Source: Atopobiaceae bacterium (GTDB lineage: Bacteria; Actinomycetota; Coriobacteriia; Coriobacteriales; Atopobiaceae). Taken from it: a stretch of DNA of 64,000 bases. Location of the stretch: NCBI GenBank assembly GCA_017533825.1, contig JAFWIE010000071.1, forward strand, positions 1 to 64,000. Direction: 5' to 3'. Positions 35,787 through 43,891 of this stretch are shown one piece after another (the first letter of the stretch is position 1; each line of letters opens with the position of its first letter). Made by a program: the position numbers and the translations under genes. The notes below the pieces were generated by a model that had not been told where the DNA came from, searched no databases, and saw only the letters and a list, made by a program, of their open reading frames with translations.

Positions 35787-36788
35787 CTACCCCTTCCGAT
35801 AGCCCAACAAGCCATCAAGCGCATGCACGTACCAAGGCAAGCCCTGCTCGTACTCGTCAAGCGCCGCCTTCACTTCTTCCTCCTCAGCGGGGGGCTCCAC
35901 GTCCTCCAGGCCCTCAACGACGACAGCCTCCTCGTCCGGGTACACGTACCCACGACGTCGCGCCTCGTCTTCTATGCCCTCGAGCGTGTTGAGTCGCTCC
36001 ACATCATCCGCAAGGGTCTCGTTTATCTCCGATACGACCGCATATTCCACGTCAAGCCGACCGGCATCGCGCCACGCGATGTAGTAGTCACGCAATGGCC
36101 CCATGATCGCCGCCGCAGCAAGCGCGATGGCAAGCAACGCCGCAAGCGCGACATACCATACGTTGAGGTGCAAACCCGTCCCCCACCGGCGCGCAATGCG
36201 CACGCGGTCGCGCAAGCCCACTTTCTCCTGCGTGTACACCGCCGGTCGAGAGACGCCCGTCTGGCCGCGCTGGTCCTGCACAAGCTGTGCCGTGGACCCA
36301 CGCCCGTACGGACGATTGATGCGCAAGTTGAGCCCGTTCGCCTGACTGGCCGGGAACGAGAGCACGTCGGCGCCCACCGAACGCGTCCGCTTGCGTGGCG
36401 CCCGATTCGCACGGCGCGCAATGCGCCCGCGCTCCTCGGTGGCCGGCGATGTCTCCGCGTCCCAATCCTCACGTCGACGCGCGGAATGGTCGATCGTGTG
36501 GCGCCGAATCTCCTCGGTCTCGTCGAAGCGCCCACGCGCCGCGCTCCTTGGACCCCTTTGCGTCTCTCGGACACGCAACCGCTCGTCGTGCCTTCTCTCG
36601 TCGCGCAACCGCTCGTCGTGCAACCGCTGGTCGCGCCTTCTCGCGTTGTGGCTCGCATCCCCGCGGGCCGACGTCGACGACCGAGTCCGCGAGATACGAC
36701 GACCCTCCGGCACGCGCTCCCCCGTTGAGGAGAGACGTCCGCCAGAGGGGCGATTACGCCTAGGAGATGTGCGATCGTTATAACTCAT
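35787..36788 (-). CDS. FtsB/DivIC-like septum formation protein with long basic N-terminal extension
   Basis: A 333-residue bitopic membrane protein. Residues 1-200 are disordered and extremely rich in Arg/Asp/Glu/His (RRRDQRLHDERLRDERRHDE type repeats). A single membrane segment (WYVALAALLAIALAAAAIMG, about 208-228) is followed by a short coiled coil and the FtsB-type end IEDEARRRGYVYPDEEAVVV. Typical FtsB/DivIC is about 100-220 residues, so the cytoplasmic tail is unusually long. The expected role is in the FtsQLB divisome complex. It is coupled to ppx downstream (2-bp gap), and the SGNH-MazG gene lies 100 bp away downstream of pyk's divergent region, on the same strand. Confidence 0.82.
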   Translation of the reverse strand: MSYNDRTSPRRNRPSGGRLSSTGERVPEGRRISRTRSSTSARGDASHNARRRDQRLHDERLRDERRHDERLRVRETQRGPRSAARGRFDETEEIRRHTIDHSARRREDWDAETSPATEERGRIARRANRAPRKRTRSVGADVLSFPASQANGLNLRINRPYGRGSTAQLVQDQRGQTGVSRPAVYTQEKVGLRDRVRIARRWGTGLHLNVWYVALAALLAIALAAAAIMGPLRDYYIAWRDAGRLDVEYAVVSEINETLADDVERLNTLEGIEDEARRRGYVYPDEEAVVVEGLEDVEPPAEEEEVKAALDEYEQGLPWYVHALDGLLGYRKG

Positions 36789-36888
36789 GCCACGGCTTCG
36801 TTTGAGGTGTGTTATGGCCCACGCGCTGAGCGTGGCCCTTCATTATGGCACATATGGGGCGAGAGGGCACGCTTCGCTTCATTTCGCC

Positions 36889-38856
36889 CTACCGCCTGTC
36901 TTCCGACTCAGCTTCCTTCACGTCATTCCACAGCTCGTTGAGACCCGCTGTGTCGAGTAGCTCGAGGTCCTCACGCGCCTCCATAGCCGCCCACCGACGT
37001 CTGAACTTCGCGTTGGATGCGGCGAGTGCCTCCTCAGCATCGATGCCACAGCGCCGCGCCACGTTGACCAGCGCAAACAAGAGGTCACCGAACTCCTCCG
37101 CCGCGGCATCACTCCCCGGCTCCTCGCGCTCGAACTCAGCGCGCTCCTCAGCCACCTGGTCCCACACGTCGTCGACGGTATCCCACTCGAAGCCCATCGC
37201 CGCCGCCCGCTTGGAGATCTTCTGCGCCTGCATGAGCGCCGGCAACGTCACGGGCACGGAATCAAGCAACCCCGCTCGCTCCACAGCTTCGACACGTTCT
37301 TCGCGCTTCACGTTGTCCCAAATCTGAAGCACCTCGTCAGCGGTCGCACCCATCGTGGCAGCAGCCCCAAACACGTGCGGATGCCGCCTGATGAGCTTCT
37401 CGTTCAGCTCGCGACACACGTCATCGATGCCGAACGCGTGACGGTCGCGAGCGACCTGCGCGTTGAGCAGAACCTGCTCGAGCACGTCTCCGAGCTCCTC
37501 TCGCAGGTGATCCGGCTCATCGTTGCCGCGCCGCATGACCTCCGCCGCCTCGTACGCCTCCTCAACCATATGCTTCGCCAAGCTGCGATGCGTCTGCTCC
37601 AAGTCCCACGGACACCCGTCCGGCTGCCGCAGACGCCATATCGTACGCACGAGCCGATCGAACTCCGGATGCGTCTCGGGCGAACCATTGCGCAGCGAGA
37701 TGCTGCGATCGATGCGTGCCTCACGCGAGACGAGCTCCTCGGTTCCGCCCTCGCCGCCGGCATCCTGCAACTTGCGCGCGACGCGCCGCGATACGAGCAG
37801 GTCAACGCTGTCGTTGCACATCGCCTCCAGCAACAGGTCCGCCACCATGCCCATGCACTCGGGCCCGGGGTGCAGCACGCCGTCCGCAAGCAGCATCGGG
37901 TCCTTGGGAATACCGTGATATCCATCCACGACGTGCATGTTCTCGTGACGCGAACACACACGGCCCAGCATCTGGTGTATCCAGGTAAGCGGTCGACCAC
38001 AGGGCACGGGCTCATGCTCGTCCACACGCCAGAGCGGCGAGAGCACATAGGTGGGCACCCCCGGGAACAGTCGGTTCAGCCGCTCGATGAACGAAACCGC
38101 TCCGCCCTCGATCGAGCCCGCCGAACGCAGACTCGCCCAGTCGTTGGTGCCGTACGCAACGACAACCACCTCAGGCCGCTCGTCTCGCCACAGCGAGAAG
38201 CCGCCCAAAACCCCCTCGTCAAAGACGTACCCGCCGACGCCCTGATTCAGGAGGTCGATGCCCAACGTGGCAGCAACCTGTGCCGGATACGAAAGCGACG
38301 GATGGCCGCACACGAAGCCCTGCGTGATGGAGTCGCCCAGCGCAAGCAGATAACCGCGCAACGGGAGTGGCTTGAGCGAGCCATTGGTCCGCAGGTTGCC
38401 CACCGCCACGCTCATGATGGTGGGCAGATAGATGTGCACCTCCAGCTCCTCGTGCTCGGGATTCTCGAAGGCGAGGCACAGGGGTCCGTCCGCGACGCCC
38501 ACCGTCGCGAGCAGCCGCCCATCCACCACGAGGTCGATACCGTCAACGTTGCCCTCCTCGGCAAAGCCGTAGGGAGCCTCGCCCGTGGCGCCACCCGCCA
38601 TGACTGCCTTGCAGACGGGATGCGAGTAGTCCAACGGTTGCAACACACGGCAGTCGAACGAGGCCTCGGTGCCATCAGTCGCGAAGGCGATCATGGTACC
38701 CGCCGTCGCCGCGGCGCGGCGCGAGCGCCCGACTCCTTTGAGATGTTCGAGTTGCTCGGGAAAGAACCGCTGAGGCACGACAAGCCCGTCGATGTCTTCT
38801 TTGAGACTAACCGCGCCCCGAATGAATGGGGCCATGGGATGATGGGAGACGTTCAT
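36889..38856 (-). CDS. mazG: SGNH/GDSL hydrolase fused to MazG nucleotide pyrophosphohydrolase
   Basis: A 655-residue fusion. The start MNVSHHPMAPFIRG was chosen because GGAGG lies 6 nt upstream (CCGGAGGAACGCC). Residues 1-390 are an SGNH hydrolase with a beta-sandwich front: GDSITQG with the nucleophile Ser at about 175, VVAYGTNDWA, and the D..H pair in ADGVLHPGPE. Residues about 395-655 are a complete two-domain MazG: CPWDLEQTHRSLAKHMVEEA, EEAYE...EELGDVLEQ, then EERAEFE...EEFGDLLFA, both with EExxE/ExxD metal sites. MazG removes (d)NTPs or ppGpp. The linkage to an esterase-type domain is unusual. A sequencing frameshift is not needed, because the frame is continuous. Confidence 0.88.
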   Translation of the reverse strand: MNVSHHPMAPFIRGAVSLKEDIDGLVVPQRFFPEQLEHLKGVGRSRRAAATAGTMIAFATDGTEASFDCRVLQPLDYSHPVCKAVMAGGATGEAPYGFAEEGNVDGIDLVVDGRLLATVGVADGPLCLAFENPEHEELEVHIYLPTIMSVAVGNLRTNGSLKPLPLRGYLLALGDSITQGFVCGHPSLSYPAQVAATLGIDLLNQGVGGYVFDEGVLGGFSLWRDERPEVVVVAYGTNDWASLRSAGSIEGGAVSFIERLNRLFPGVPTYVLSPLWRVDEHEPVPCGRPLTWIHQMLGRVCSRHENMHVVDGYHGIPKDPMLLADGVLHPGPECMGMVADLLLEAMCNDSVDLLVSRRVARKLQDAGGEGGTEELVSREARIDRSISLRNGSPETHPEFDRLVRTIWRLRQPDGCPWDLEQTHRSLAKHMVEEAYEAAEVMRRGNDEPDHLREELGDVLEQVLLNAQVARDRHAFGIDDVCRELNEKLIRRHPHVFGAAATMGATADEVLQIWDNVKREERVEAVERAGLLDSVPVTLPALMQAQKISKRAAAMGFEWDTVDDVWDQVAEERAEFEREEPGSDAAAEEFGDLLFALVNVARRCGIDAEEALAASNAKFRRRWAAMEAREDLELLDTAGLNELWNDVKEAESEDRR

Positions 38857-39015
38857 GGCGTTCCTCCGGTTCGGCATGCTCTTTGTGGGTGGCTTTGCCT
38901 TTCTATGGTAGCGCCTGCGCACCTGCTCGGCACCATCGCACCCGCGGGCGGCAGGTCACGCGAAAGAAGCCGCGCTCCACCTCACCCGGTGCCGCATCGA
39001 TCGGCAACGACAAGC

Positions 39016-39045
39016 TTCACGAACGCCATATTCGTCTATGATAAT
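39016..39045 (+). promoter_or_regulatory. Probable pyk promoter
   Basis: TTCACG (39016-39021) and GATAAT (39040-39045) are 18 bp apart, about 64 bp before the pyk start. The -10 is close to consensus and lies in a locally AT-rich patch. Confidence 0.45.
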
Positions 39046-39108
39046 GACGCTCGACACCGTAAGCAATTGCACAAGCAAGAGTCTTGCCCTAGCGAGAAGG
39101 GAGCCACC

Positions 39109-40548
39109 ATGCCTGCCAATCGTACAAAGATCGTCTGCACCATGGGGCCCGCGACCGAAGACGACGAGGTCCTCGACCAGATGATACGCGCAGGCATGAA
39201 CGTCGCTCGTCTCAATTTCTCCCATGGCGACCACGAGTATCACCGTCGCAACATCGAGCGCTTCCGGCGTGTCTCTGCGGAAGTCGGCGTCACCACGGCC
39301 ATTCTCGTCGATACGCGTGGACCAGAAATCCGCACCGGCCTTAACCGCAACCACAAGCCCATCACGCTCAACACAGATAGCCACGTCACCCTCACCACGC
39401 GCCCCGTCGAGGGCACGGCCGAGTGCATCCACATAAGCTATGACGGACTCCCCGCCGCGGTCGAGCAGGGCACGTGCATCTTTGTGGACGATGGCCTCAT
39501 CGCACTCGAGGTCGAGCGCGTGGATGGCAACGAGATCAAGTGTCGCGTGACCAACGGCGGCACAGTGGGCGAGCGCAAGGGCATCAACGTACCCAACGTC
39601 GTCACACAGATGCCCTCCGTCACCGAGCAGGACCGTGACGACATCCGATTCGCCTGCGAGATGGGCGTCGACGCCGTCGCCGCATCGTTCATATGCGATG
39701 CCGACGCAGTGCACGAGGTGCGCTCGATTTGCCTCGAGGCTGGCGCGCCAAACATGTACATCATCTCCAAGGTGGAGTCCGCGCTCGCCGTCCGCAACTT
39801 CGATGAGATTCTCGCCGCATCAGACGGCATCATGGTGGCACGCGGCGACCTTGGCGTGGAGGTGCCCCCAGCCGAGGTTCCCTACCTGCAGAAGCGCATC
39901 ATCGAGCGCTGCAACCAAGCCTACAAGCCCGTCATCACCGCCACGCAGATGCTCGAGTCGATGGTCCACAACCCGCGCCCGACCCGCGCGGAGGTCACCG
40001 ACGTCGCCAACGCCATCTTCGACGGCACCGACTGCGTCATGCTCAGCGGCGAGACCGCGGCCGGACACTTCCCCGCCGAGGCCGTCCGCATGATGGCAGA
40101 GGTATGCAGGCAGGCCGAACAGCATCTGCCCGAACGGTACGTCTATCACGAGCAGAAGGGTCTCGAAAACGTGAGCGGTGCCACGGGCTTCGCCGCGGTC
40201 GAGATCGCGCGTCGCGTGGGTGCGGTAGCCATCCTGTGCCCCACCAAGTCGGGGCGCACCGCACGCATCATGAGCGTCTTCCGCCCGAAGTTTCCCATCA
40301 TCGCCACCACGCCCAACGACTACACCATGCGACGCGCAAACTTCTACTGGGGCGTCGACGGCGTGCTGACCAGCGAGCAAGACGGCCTCGCCCCCACGTG
40401 CTACGACGCGCTGCGCAAGGCACGCCAGGCCAAGCTCGTGCGCCCCGATGACCTGGTAGTCATCACCGCAGGCGACCCCATCTCGTCGCCGCTCACGCAG
40501 GGAACAGAGGCAAACACCAACGTCTGCATGGTTGCTCAGGTCTTCTAA
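39109..40548 (+). CDS. pyk: Pyruvate kinase
   Basis: A 479-residue glycolytic enzyme converting phosphoenolpyruvate and ADP to pyruvate and ATP. The start MPANRTKIVCTMGPATEDDE follows GAGAAGGGAG. Conserved features are RLNFSHGDHEYH, DTRGPEIRTG, the active-site segment ISKVESALAVRNFDEIL, MVARGDLGVEVP, ATQMLESMVHNPRPTRAEV and the FDGTDCVMLSGETAAGHFP signature. The C-terminal allosteric domain is complete. Length is normal. It overlaps rsmJ by one base (TAATG), so the two are translationally coupled. Confidence 0.97.
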   Translation: MPANRTKIVCTMGPATEDDEVLDQMIRAGMNVARLNFSHGDHEYHRRNIERFRRVSAEVGVTTAILVDTRGPEIRTGLNRNHKPITLNTDSHVTLTTRPVEGTAECIHISYDGLPAAVEQGTCIFVDDGLIALEVERVDGNEIKCRVTNGGTVGERKGINVPNVVTQMPSVTEQDRDDIRFACEMGVDAVAASFICDADAVHEVRSICLEAGAPNMYIISKVESALAVRNFDEILAASDGIMVARGDLGVEVPPAEVPYLQKRIIERCNQAYKPVITATQMLESMVHNPRPTRAEVTDVANAIFDGTDCVMLSGETAAGHFPAEAVRMMAEVCRQAEQHLPERYVYHEQKGLENVSGATGFAAVEIARRVGAVAILCPTKSGRTARIMSVFRPKFPIIATTPNDYTMRRANFYWGVDGVLTSEQDGLAPTCYDALRKARQAKLVRPDDLVVITAGDPISSPLTQGTEANTNVCMVAQVF

Positions 40549-41219
40549 TGGACGTCGTCCCCCAACTCGTCGCAGACAAGGACGGGAGGCTCGCACTCGA
40601 GGCAGACGGCGTCACGCTGCGTGGCGACTTTGCGCGTCTGCTCCCCCGGCTGCGTCCGCAGAACCTGCATCGCGAGCTTCTCGTTCGTGCGGCACGCGTG
40701 CGTGGCGTTCCGTCGCCGGTCGCCGTGGACGCCACAGCTGGTTTGGGCGAAGATGCGCTGCTGCTCGCGGCCGCAGGCTTCTCCGTAGTTCTGTTTGAGC
40801 GCGACGAGAAAGTCGCCGCCCTGCTTCGAGACGCCCTCCAACGTGCCCTGCAGGACGCGCGGCTCTCCGAGATTGCTGGGCGCATGCAACTGGTGGAAGA
40901 AGACGCCGTCACGGGGCTGAAGCATCTGGAGATGAAGCCCGATGTGGTATATCTCGACCCGATGTTCCCCGCGCGGCGCAAGGATGCCGCAACGAACAAG
41001 AAGCTCCAGATGCTGCGCATGCTCGAACGGCCCTGCACCGAAGAGGGCGCTGAGGCGCTGCTTAGCGCGGCGCTCGATGCGGGGCCGCGCAAGGTGGTGG
41101 TCAAGCGGCCGCTCAAGGGACCGTACCTTGGAGGTCTGCGCCCGAGCAACTCGCTCGCCGGTAAGGTCGTCCGCTACGACATCCTGACTGTCCACGAGGG
41201 CTTGTCGCACAAGGAGTAG
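40548..41219 (+). CDS. rsmJ: 16S rRNA (guanine1516-N2)-methyltransferase RsmJ
   Basis: A 223-residue class I SAM methyltransferase. Motif I is VAVDATAGLGEDALLLAAAG, followed by VLFERDEKVAALLRDAL and the catalytic segment VVYLDPMFPARRK, which is the RsmJ form (YLDPMFP). The end VVVKRPLKGPYLGGL and the final strand also match RsmJ. It methylates the 2-amino group of a guanine in 16S rRNA. The ATG overlaps the stop of pyk by one base, so translation is likely coupled. Pairing a central glycolytic gene with an rRNA methylase is an odd operon. The gene ends 24 bp before a tandem repeat and terminator. Confidence 0.88.
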   Translation: MDVVPQLVADKDGRLALEADGVTLRGDFARLLPRLRPQNLHRELLVRAARVRGVPSPVAVDATAGLGEDALLLAAAGFSVVLFERDEKVAALLRDALQRALQDARLSEIAGRMQLVEEDAVTGLKHLEMKPDVVYLDPMFPARRKDAATNKKLQMLRMLERPCTEEGAEALLSAALDAGPRKVVVKRPLKGPYLGGLRPSNSLAGKVVRYDILTVHEGLSHKE

Positions 41220-41243
41220 CCCCCTTCAGTCCCCCTTCAGTAG

Positions 41244-41343
41244 CTCCCTTCAAGCAGAGCGGCCCCTTTTCACACAAGGAGCCGCTCCCTTCAAGCAGAA
41301 CGGCCCCTTTTCACACAAGGAGCCGCCCCCTTCAAGCAGAACG
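41244..41343. repeat. 41-bp tandem repeat after rsmJ
   Basis: Units at 41244-41284 and 41285-41325 and a partial third at 41326-41343, each with CTTCAAGCAGARCGGCC and CCTTTTCACACAAGGAGCCG. They are nearly identical. The unit contains the 3' end of a hairpin-like GGCC/GGCC motif but no gene. Confidence 0.85.
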
Positions 41344-41373
41344 GCCCGGGAGGATAACCCCTCCCGGGCCGTT
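41340..41373. terminator. Bidirectional terminator between rsmJ and the Thr/Gly-rich protein gene
   Basis: AACGGCCCGGGAGG (41340-41353) pairs perfectly with CCTCCCGGGCCGTT (41360-41373), a 14-bp stem with a 6-nt loop, between convergent genes. No strong T-run is present on either side. Confidence 0.75.
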
Positions 41374-41393
41374 CCGTGGACCGTCATCGGATG

Positions 41394-43886
41394 CTAGATC
41401 GTTCCGTACGAGTCATAGGAATCGTACCCGTACTCGTCATAGCCGTACTCATCGTAGCCGTACAGATCGGTGTCGTCCGTACCATACGTGTCGTCGGTGG
41501 TAGTGGTGCCGGTGCCGTTGGTCGTGCCCGTGCCAGTGCCGGTGCCGGTACCAGTTCCGGTGCCCGTGCCGCTGGTCGTGCCCGTGCCCGTGCCGCTGGT
41601 CGTGCCCGTGCCGGTCCCGTTCGTGGTGGTGCCCGTGCTCGTAGCGGTGCCAGTGCCGGTACCAGTGCCGGTTTCGGTACCAGTGCTCGTGTCGTAGCCA
41701 TTGGTGCTCGTCGTACCGTCGCTGGTCGTGCTATCCATCGAGGTCGTCGTCGAGGTCGAGGTCGTCGTCGCGCCGGCATCCGTCGAAGTCGTGGTCGTGG
41801 GCGCCATGTCGGCGATGGCCTGCATGTTGACCAGATACCAACCAGGCGTGTCCACCGTGTTGTCGTCCACGTAGGCAAAGATCATCGTGTTCGCAAACTC
41901 GTCAGTACGATACTCACCCGAGCTCAGGACCATGTCTTTGTTGAACCTCACGTCACACGAGAACAGCTTGTCGTTGTACATGATGCAGTTGGAGACCGAC
42001 TCGTTGCTGAACCCGCTGAAGGAGTGGCTCCACACGAACGTGATGTCAACGCTGTTCACGAACGCCGTCGCCTGGTCGTAGAGCTCAGAACCGGGGATGA
42101 GGAACGAGGTGACACCCGAGATGCCACTGCCGAGGTCGTTGGTCATGAGAAGGCTCCACGTCTCGCCAACCTCGAGCGGGTCGATGGGCAGCTGGTCCGC
42201 CGTGCGGTTAGGCGTCGCGAGCGAGGCCGCCGCGATGCTCGTGCCGTTATGGTTAAGCTCGATGTTCGCGCCTTCGAAGTTGGTCGCCGTCACCTCGGGC
42301 TCGCTCATAAGTCCCTCGAGGTGATACGTGACGGCCTCGGGCACGTCAACGAACTGTGCCGCATACTCGAAGCCCGGCATCGCCGTGCTCGTGCCACCCA
42401 TCGTGCTGGGGTCGAGCTGCTTGCCGTTGACCACGACGCTGGCGTTCTCGGGCACGGAGATGTCGTACGCGAGCCCTTCGTCCACCTTCGTCTCGGCCGT
42501 CTCCGGAACGTTCGGCGTGTAGAGAATGGCACGCGAGATGTCCCAGTCGGTGATGGTGAGCAGGCCAAGGCGCACGTAGGTGTCCGTCGGCTGCAGGTGC
42601 ACCGTGAGGTAGGGCGCGTCATCGGCGTAGATGGTGTAGATGGGCGCGTTGGTGTCGAAGGCGATGCCGCCCTCCTCCACGCGATAATTCGCCTTGCCTA
42701 CGCCCTGGTCAAAGCGTGCGTCGAGCTGCTCGATGGAGTCGTATGCCCCGATGTTGTCCTCGCGAATGACCTGGTCGCGCCGAGCCGTCGCCGCATTGCC
42801 ACCGGCCTTGAGGTCGTTGACGAACGAGTCGATATACACCTGCGGCTGGGCGTTCTCGTAACGCACGAGGCTGTCGTAGGTGTATACCATCGCTATGGCC
42901 GCGATGGCGATAAGGACGGCCACAAGGATGCCGTAACAAATCCAGAACACCGGTCGCCGCGAACGAGCACGGCTCTTGCTCTGATCGATCAGGTGCTGTG
43001 GCGCCTGACGCGCAGCAGGCACGGTCTTTGCACGTTGCTGCCGGGCATCCGGCCGCTGACGACGGAGGCGCGGGGCGCGCACCGGCTCCGGCTCGACCTC
43101 CACACCCGGATCGGGCACCGTCTCGAGCTCGGACCTTGTCTCTGCCAGAGCGTCTTGGTCAAACTCGTCTTCACGCTCCACATCGAGGTCTTCCTGAGTC
43201 ACTTCGCCATACCCCTCATCAAGCTCGTTCTCGTCAAATGCCTCGTCGACCTCGTCCTCGAGTTCGTCGCCGTACTCCAAGATGAACTCGTCATCGAATT
43301 CATCCTCGAGCTCCATATCCGACTCCAGCTCGAAGTCCTCGTCATCGAGGTACTCATCCGGCTCAATCGCCGACCCGGCATCCTCTACCGGCTCCTCTTC
43401 CTCAGAGACCACTCTGCCCCAGAAGGGCATGCTCGCGGCGTCCACGTCATCCGGTCTCTGCACGGAGTCATCCGCCGGCACCTGCGCCGCCTCGCGCTCC
43501 GGAACCGGCTCGACCTTCTTCCGCACGTGAGCACCGTAGTCCTCACCTTCGCTATCACGAACCGGCAGCGCACGCGTCGCGACCACTGGCACCACGCCCA
43601 CGTTCGCGTCGTCCTCGCGCGCCTCCAGCTCCTGACGCTCCTCAGCTGCCAGGCGCACCTCCTGGGCTCGCTTTGCCCGTGCGCGGCGCTGTGCCCGTGC
43701 ACGACGCTGGGCATCCGTCTCTTGCGCCGCACTGTCCTCGTCGTTTGCCGAGATAACCCTCACGCGCTGGTCCTTCGGCATGGCAGCCGGCGAACGACGC
43801 CGCTGCATCCTTCTCCTCGGCGCGCCCTCCGGCGCTCCCGCTGTATCCGCCCGCCTGGAGGCGTTCTGGCTGTTGTTCTCTTCCAT
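41394..43886 (-). CDS. Membrane protein with acidic N-terminal and Thr/Gly-rich C-terminal tails, unknown function
   Basis: An 830-residue protein not recognised as a known family. The start MEENNSQNASRR was chosen because GAGGTGA precedes it. Residues 1-300 are disordered, first basic (RRARAQRRARAKRAQ), then strongly acidic (EDEFDDEFILEYGDELEDEV). One membrane segment lies at about 310-335 (FWICYGILVAVLIAIAAIAM). The remainder is extracellular, with beta-rich domains at about 340-690. It ends in a low-complexity Thr/Ser/Gly/Asp tail (TGTGTGTATSTGTTT type) finishing in a tyrosine-rich end of the form DEYGYDEYGYDSYDS. It is the second gene of an operon with a phosphodiester glycosidase (5-bp gap), pointing to a cell-envelope role. 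Confidence 0.7.
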   Translation of the reverse strand: MEENNSQNASRRADTAGAPEGAPRRRMQRRRSPAAMPKDQRVRVISANDEDSAAQETDAQRRARAQRRARAKRAQEVRLAAEERQELEAREDDANVGVVPVVATRALPVRDSEGEDYGAHVRKKVEPVPEREAAQVPADDSVQRPDDVDAASMPFWGRVVSEEEEPVEDAGSAIEPDEYLDDEDFELESDMELEDEFDDEFILEYGDELEDEVDEAFDENELDEGYGEVTQEDLDVEREDEFDQDALAETRSELETVPDPGVEVEPEPVRAPRLRRQRPDARQQRAKTVPAARQAPQHLIDQSKSRARSRRPVFWICYGILVAVLIAIAAIAMVYTYDSLVRYENAQPQVYIDSFVNDLKAGGNAATARRDQVIREDNIGAYDSIEQLDARFDQGVGKANYRVEEGGIAFDTNAPIYTIYADDAPYLTVHLQPTDTYVRLGLLTITDWDISRAILYTPNVPETAETKVDEGLAYDISVPENASVVVNGKQLDPSTMGGTSTAMPGFEYAAQFVDVPEAVTYHLEGLMSEPEVTATNFEGANIELNHNGTSIAAASLATPNRTADQLPIDPLEVGETWSLLMTNDLGSGISGVTSFLIPGSELYDQATAFVNSVDITFVWSHSFSGFSNESVSNCIMYNDKLFSCDVRFNKDMVLSSGEYRTDEFANTMIFAYVDDNTVDTPGWYLVNMQAIADMAPTTTTSTDAGATTTSTSTTTSMDSTTSDGTTSTNGYDTSTGTETGTGTGTGTATSTGTTTNGTGTGTTSGTGTGTTSGTGTGTGTGTGTGTGTTNGTGTTTTDDTYGTDDTDLYGYDEYGYDEYGYDSYDSYGTI

Positions 43887-43891
43887 CAAGC

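Noticed and set aside
37375..39108. Upstream in-frame extension of pyruvate kinase
   Set aside because: The extension is antisense to the SGNH-MazG gene. The internal ATG at 39109 has an excellent ribosome site and the family N-terminus.
41500..41700. Repeated GTGCCCGTGCC-type array, considered as a CRISPR or satellite
   Set aside because: It is the coding sequence of the Thr/Gly-rich tail of the 830-residue protein. Repeats are short, unspaced and in frame.
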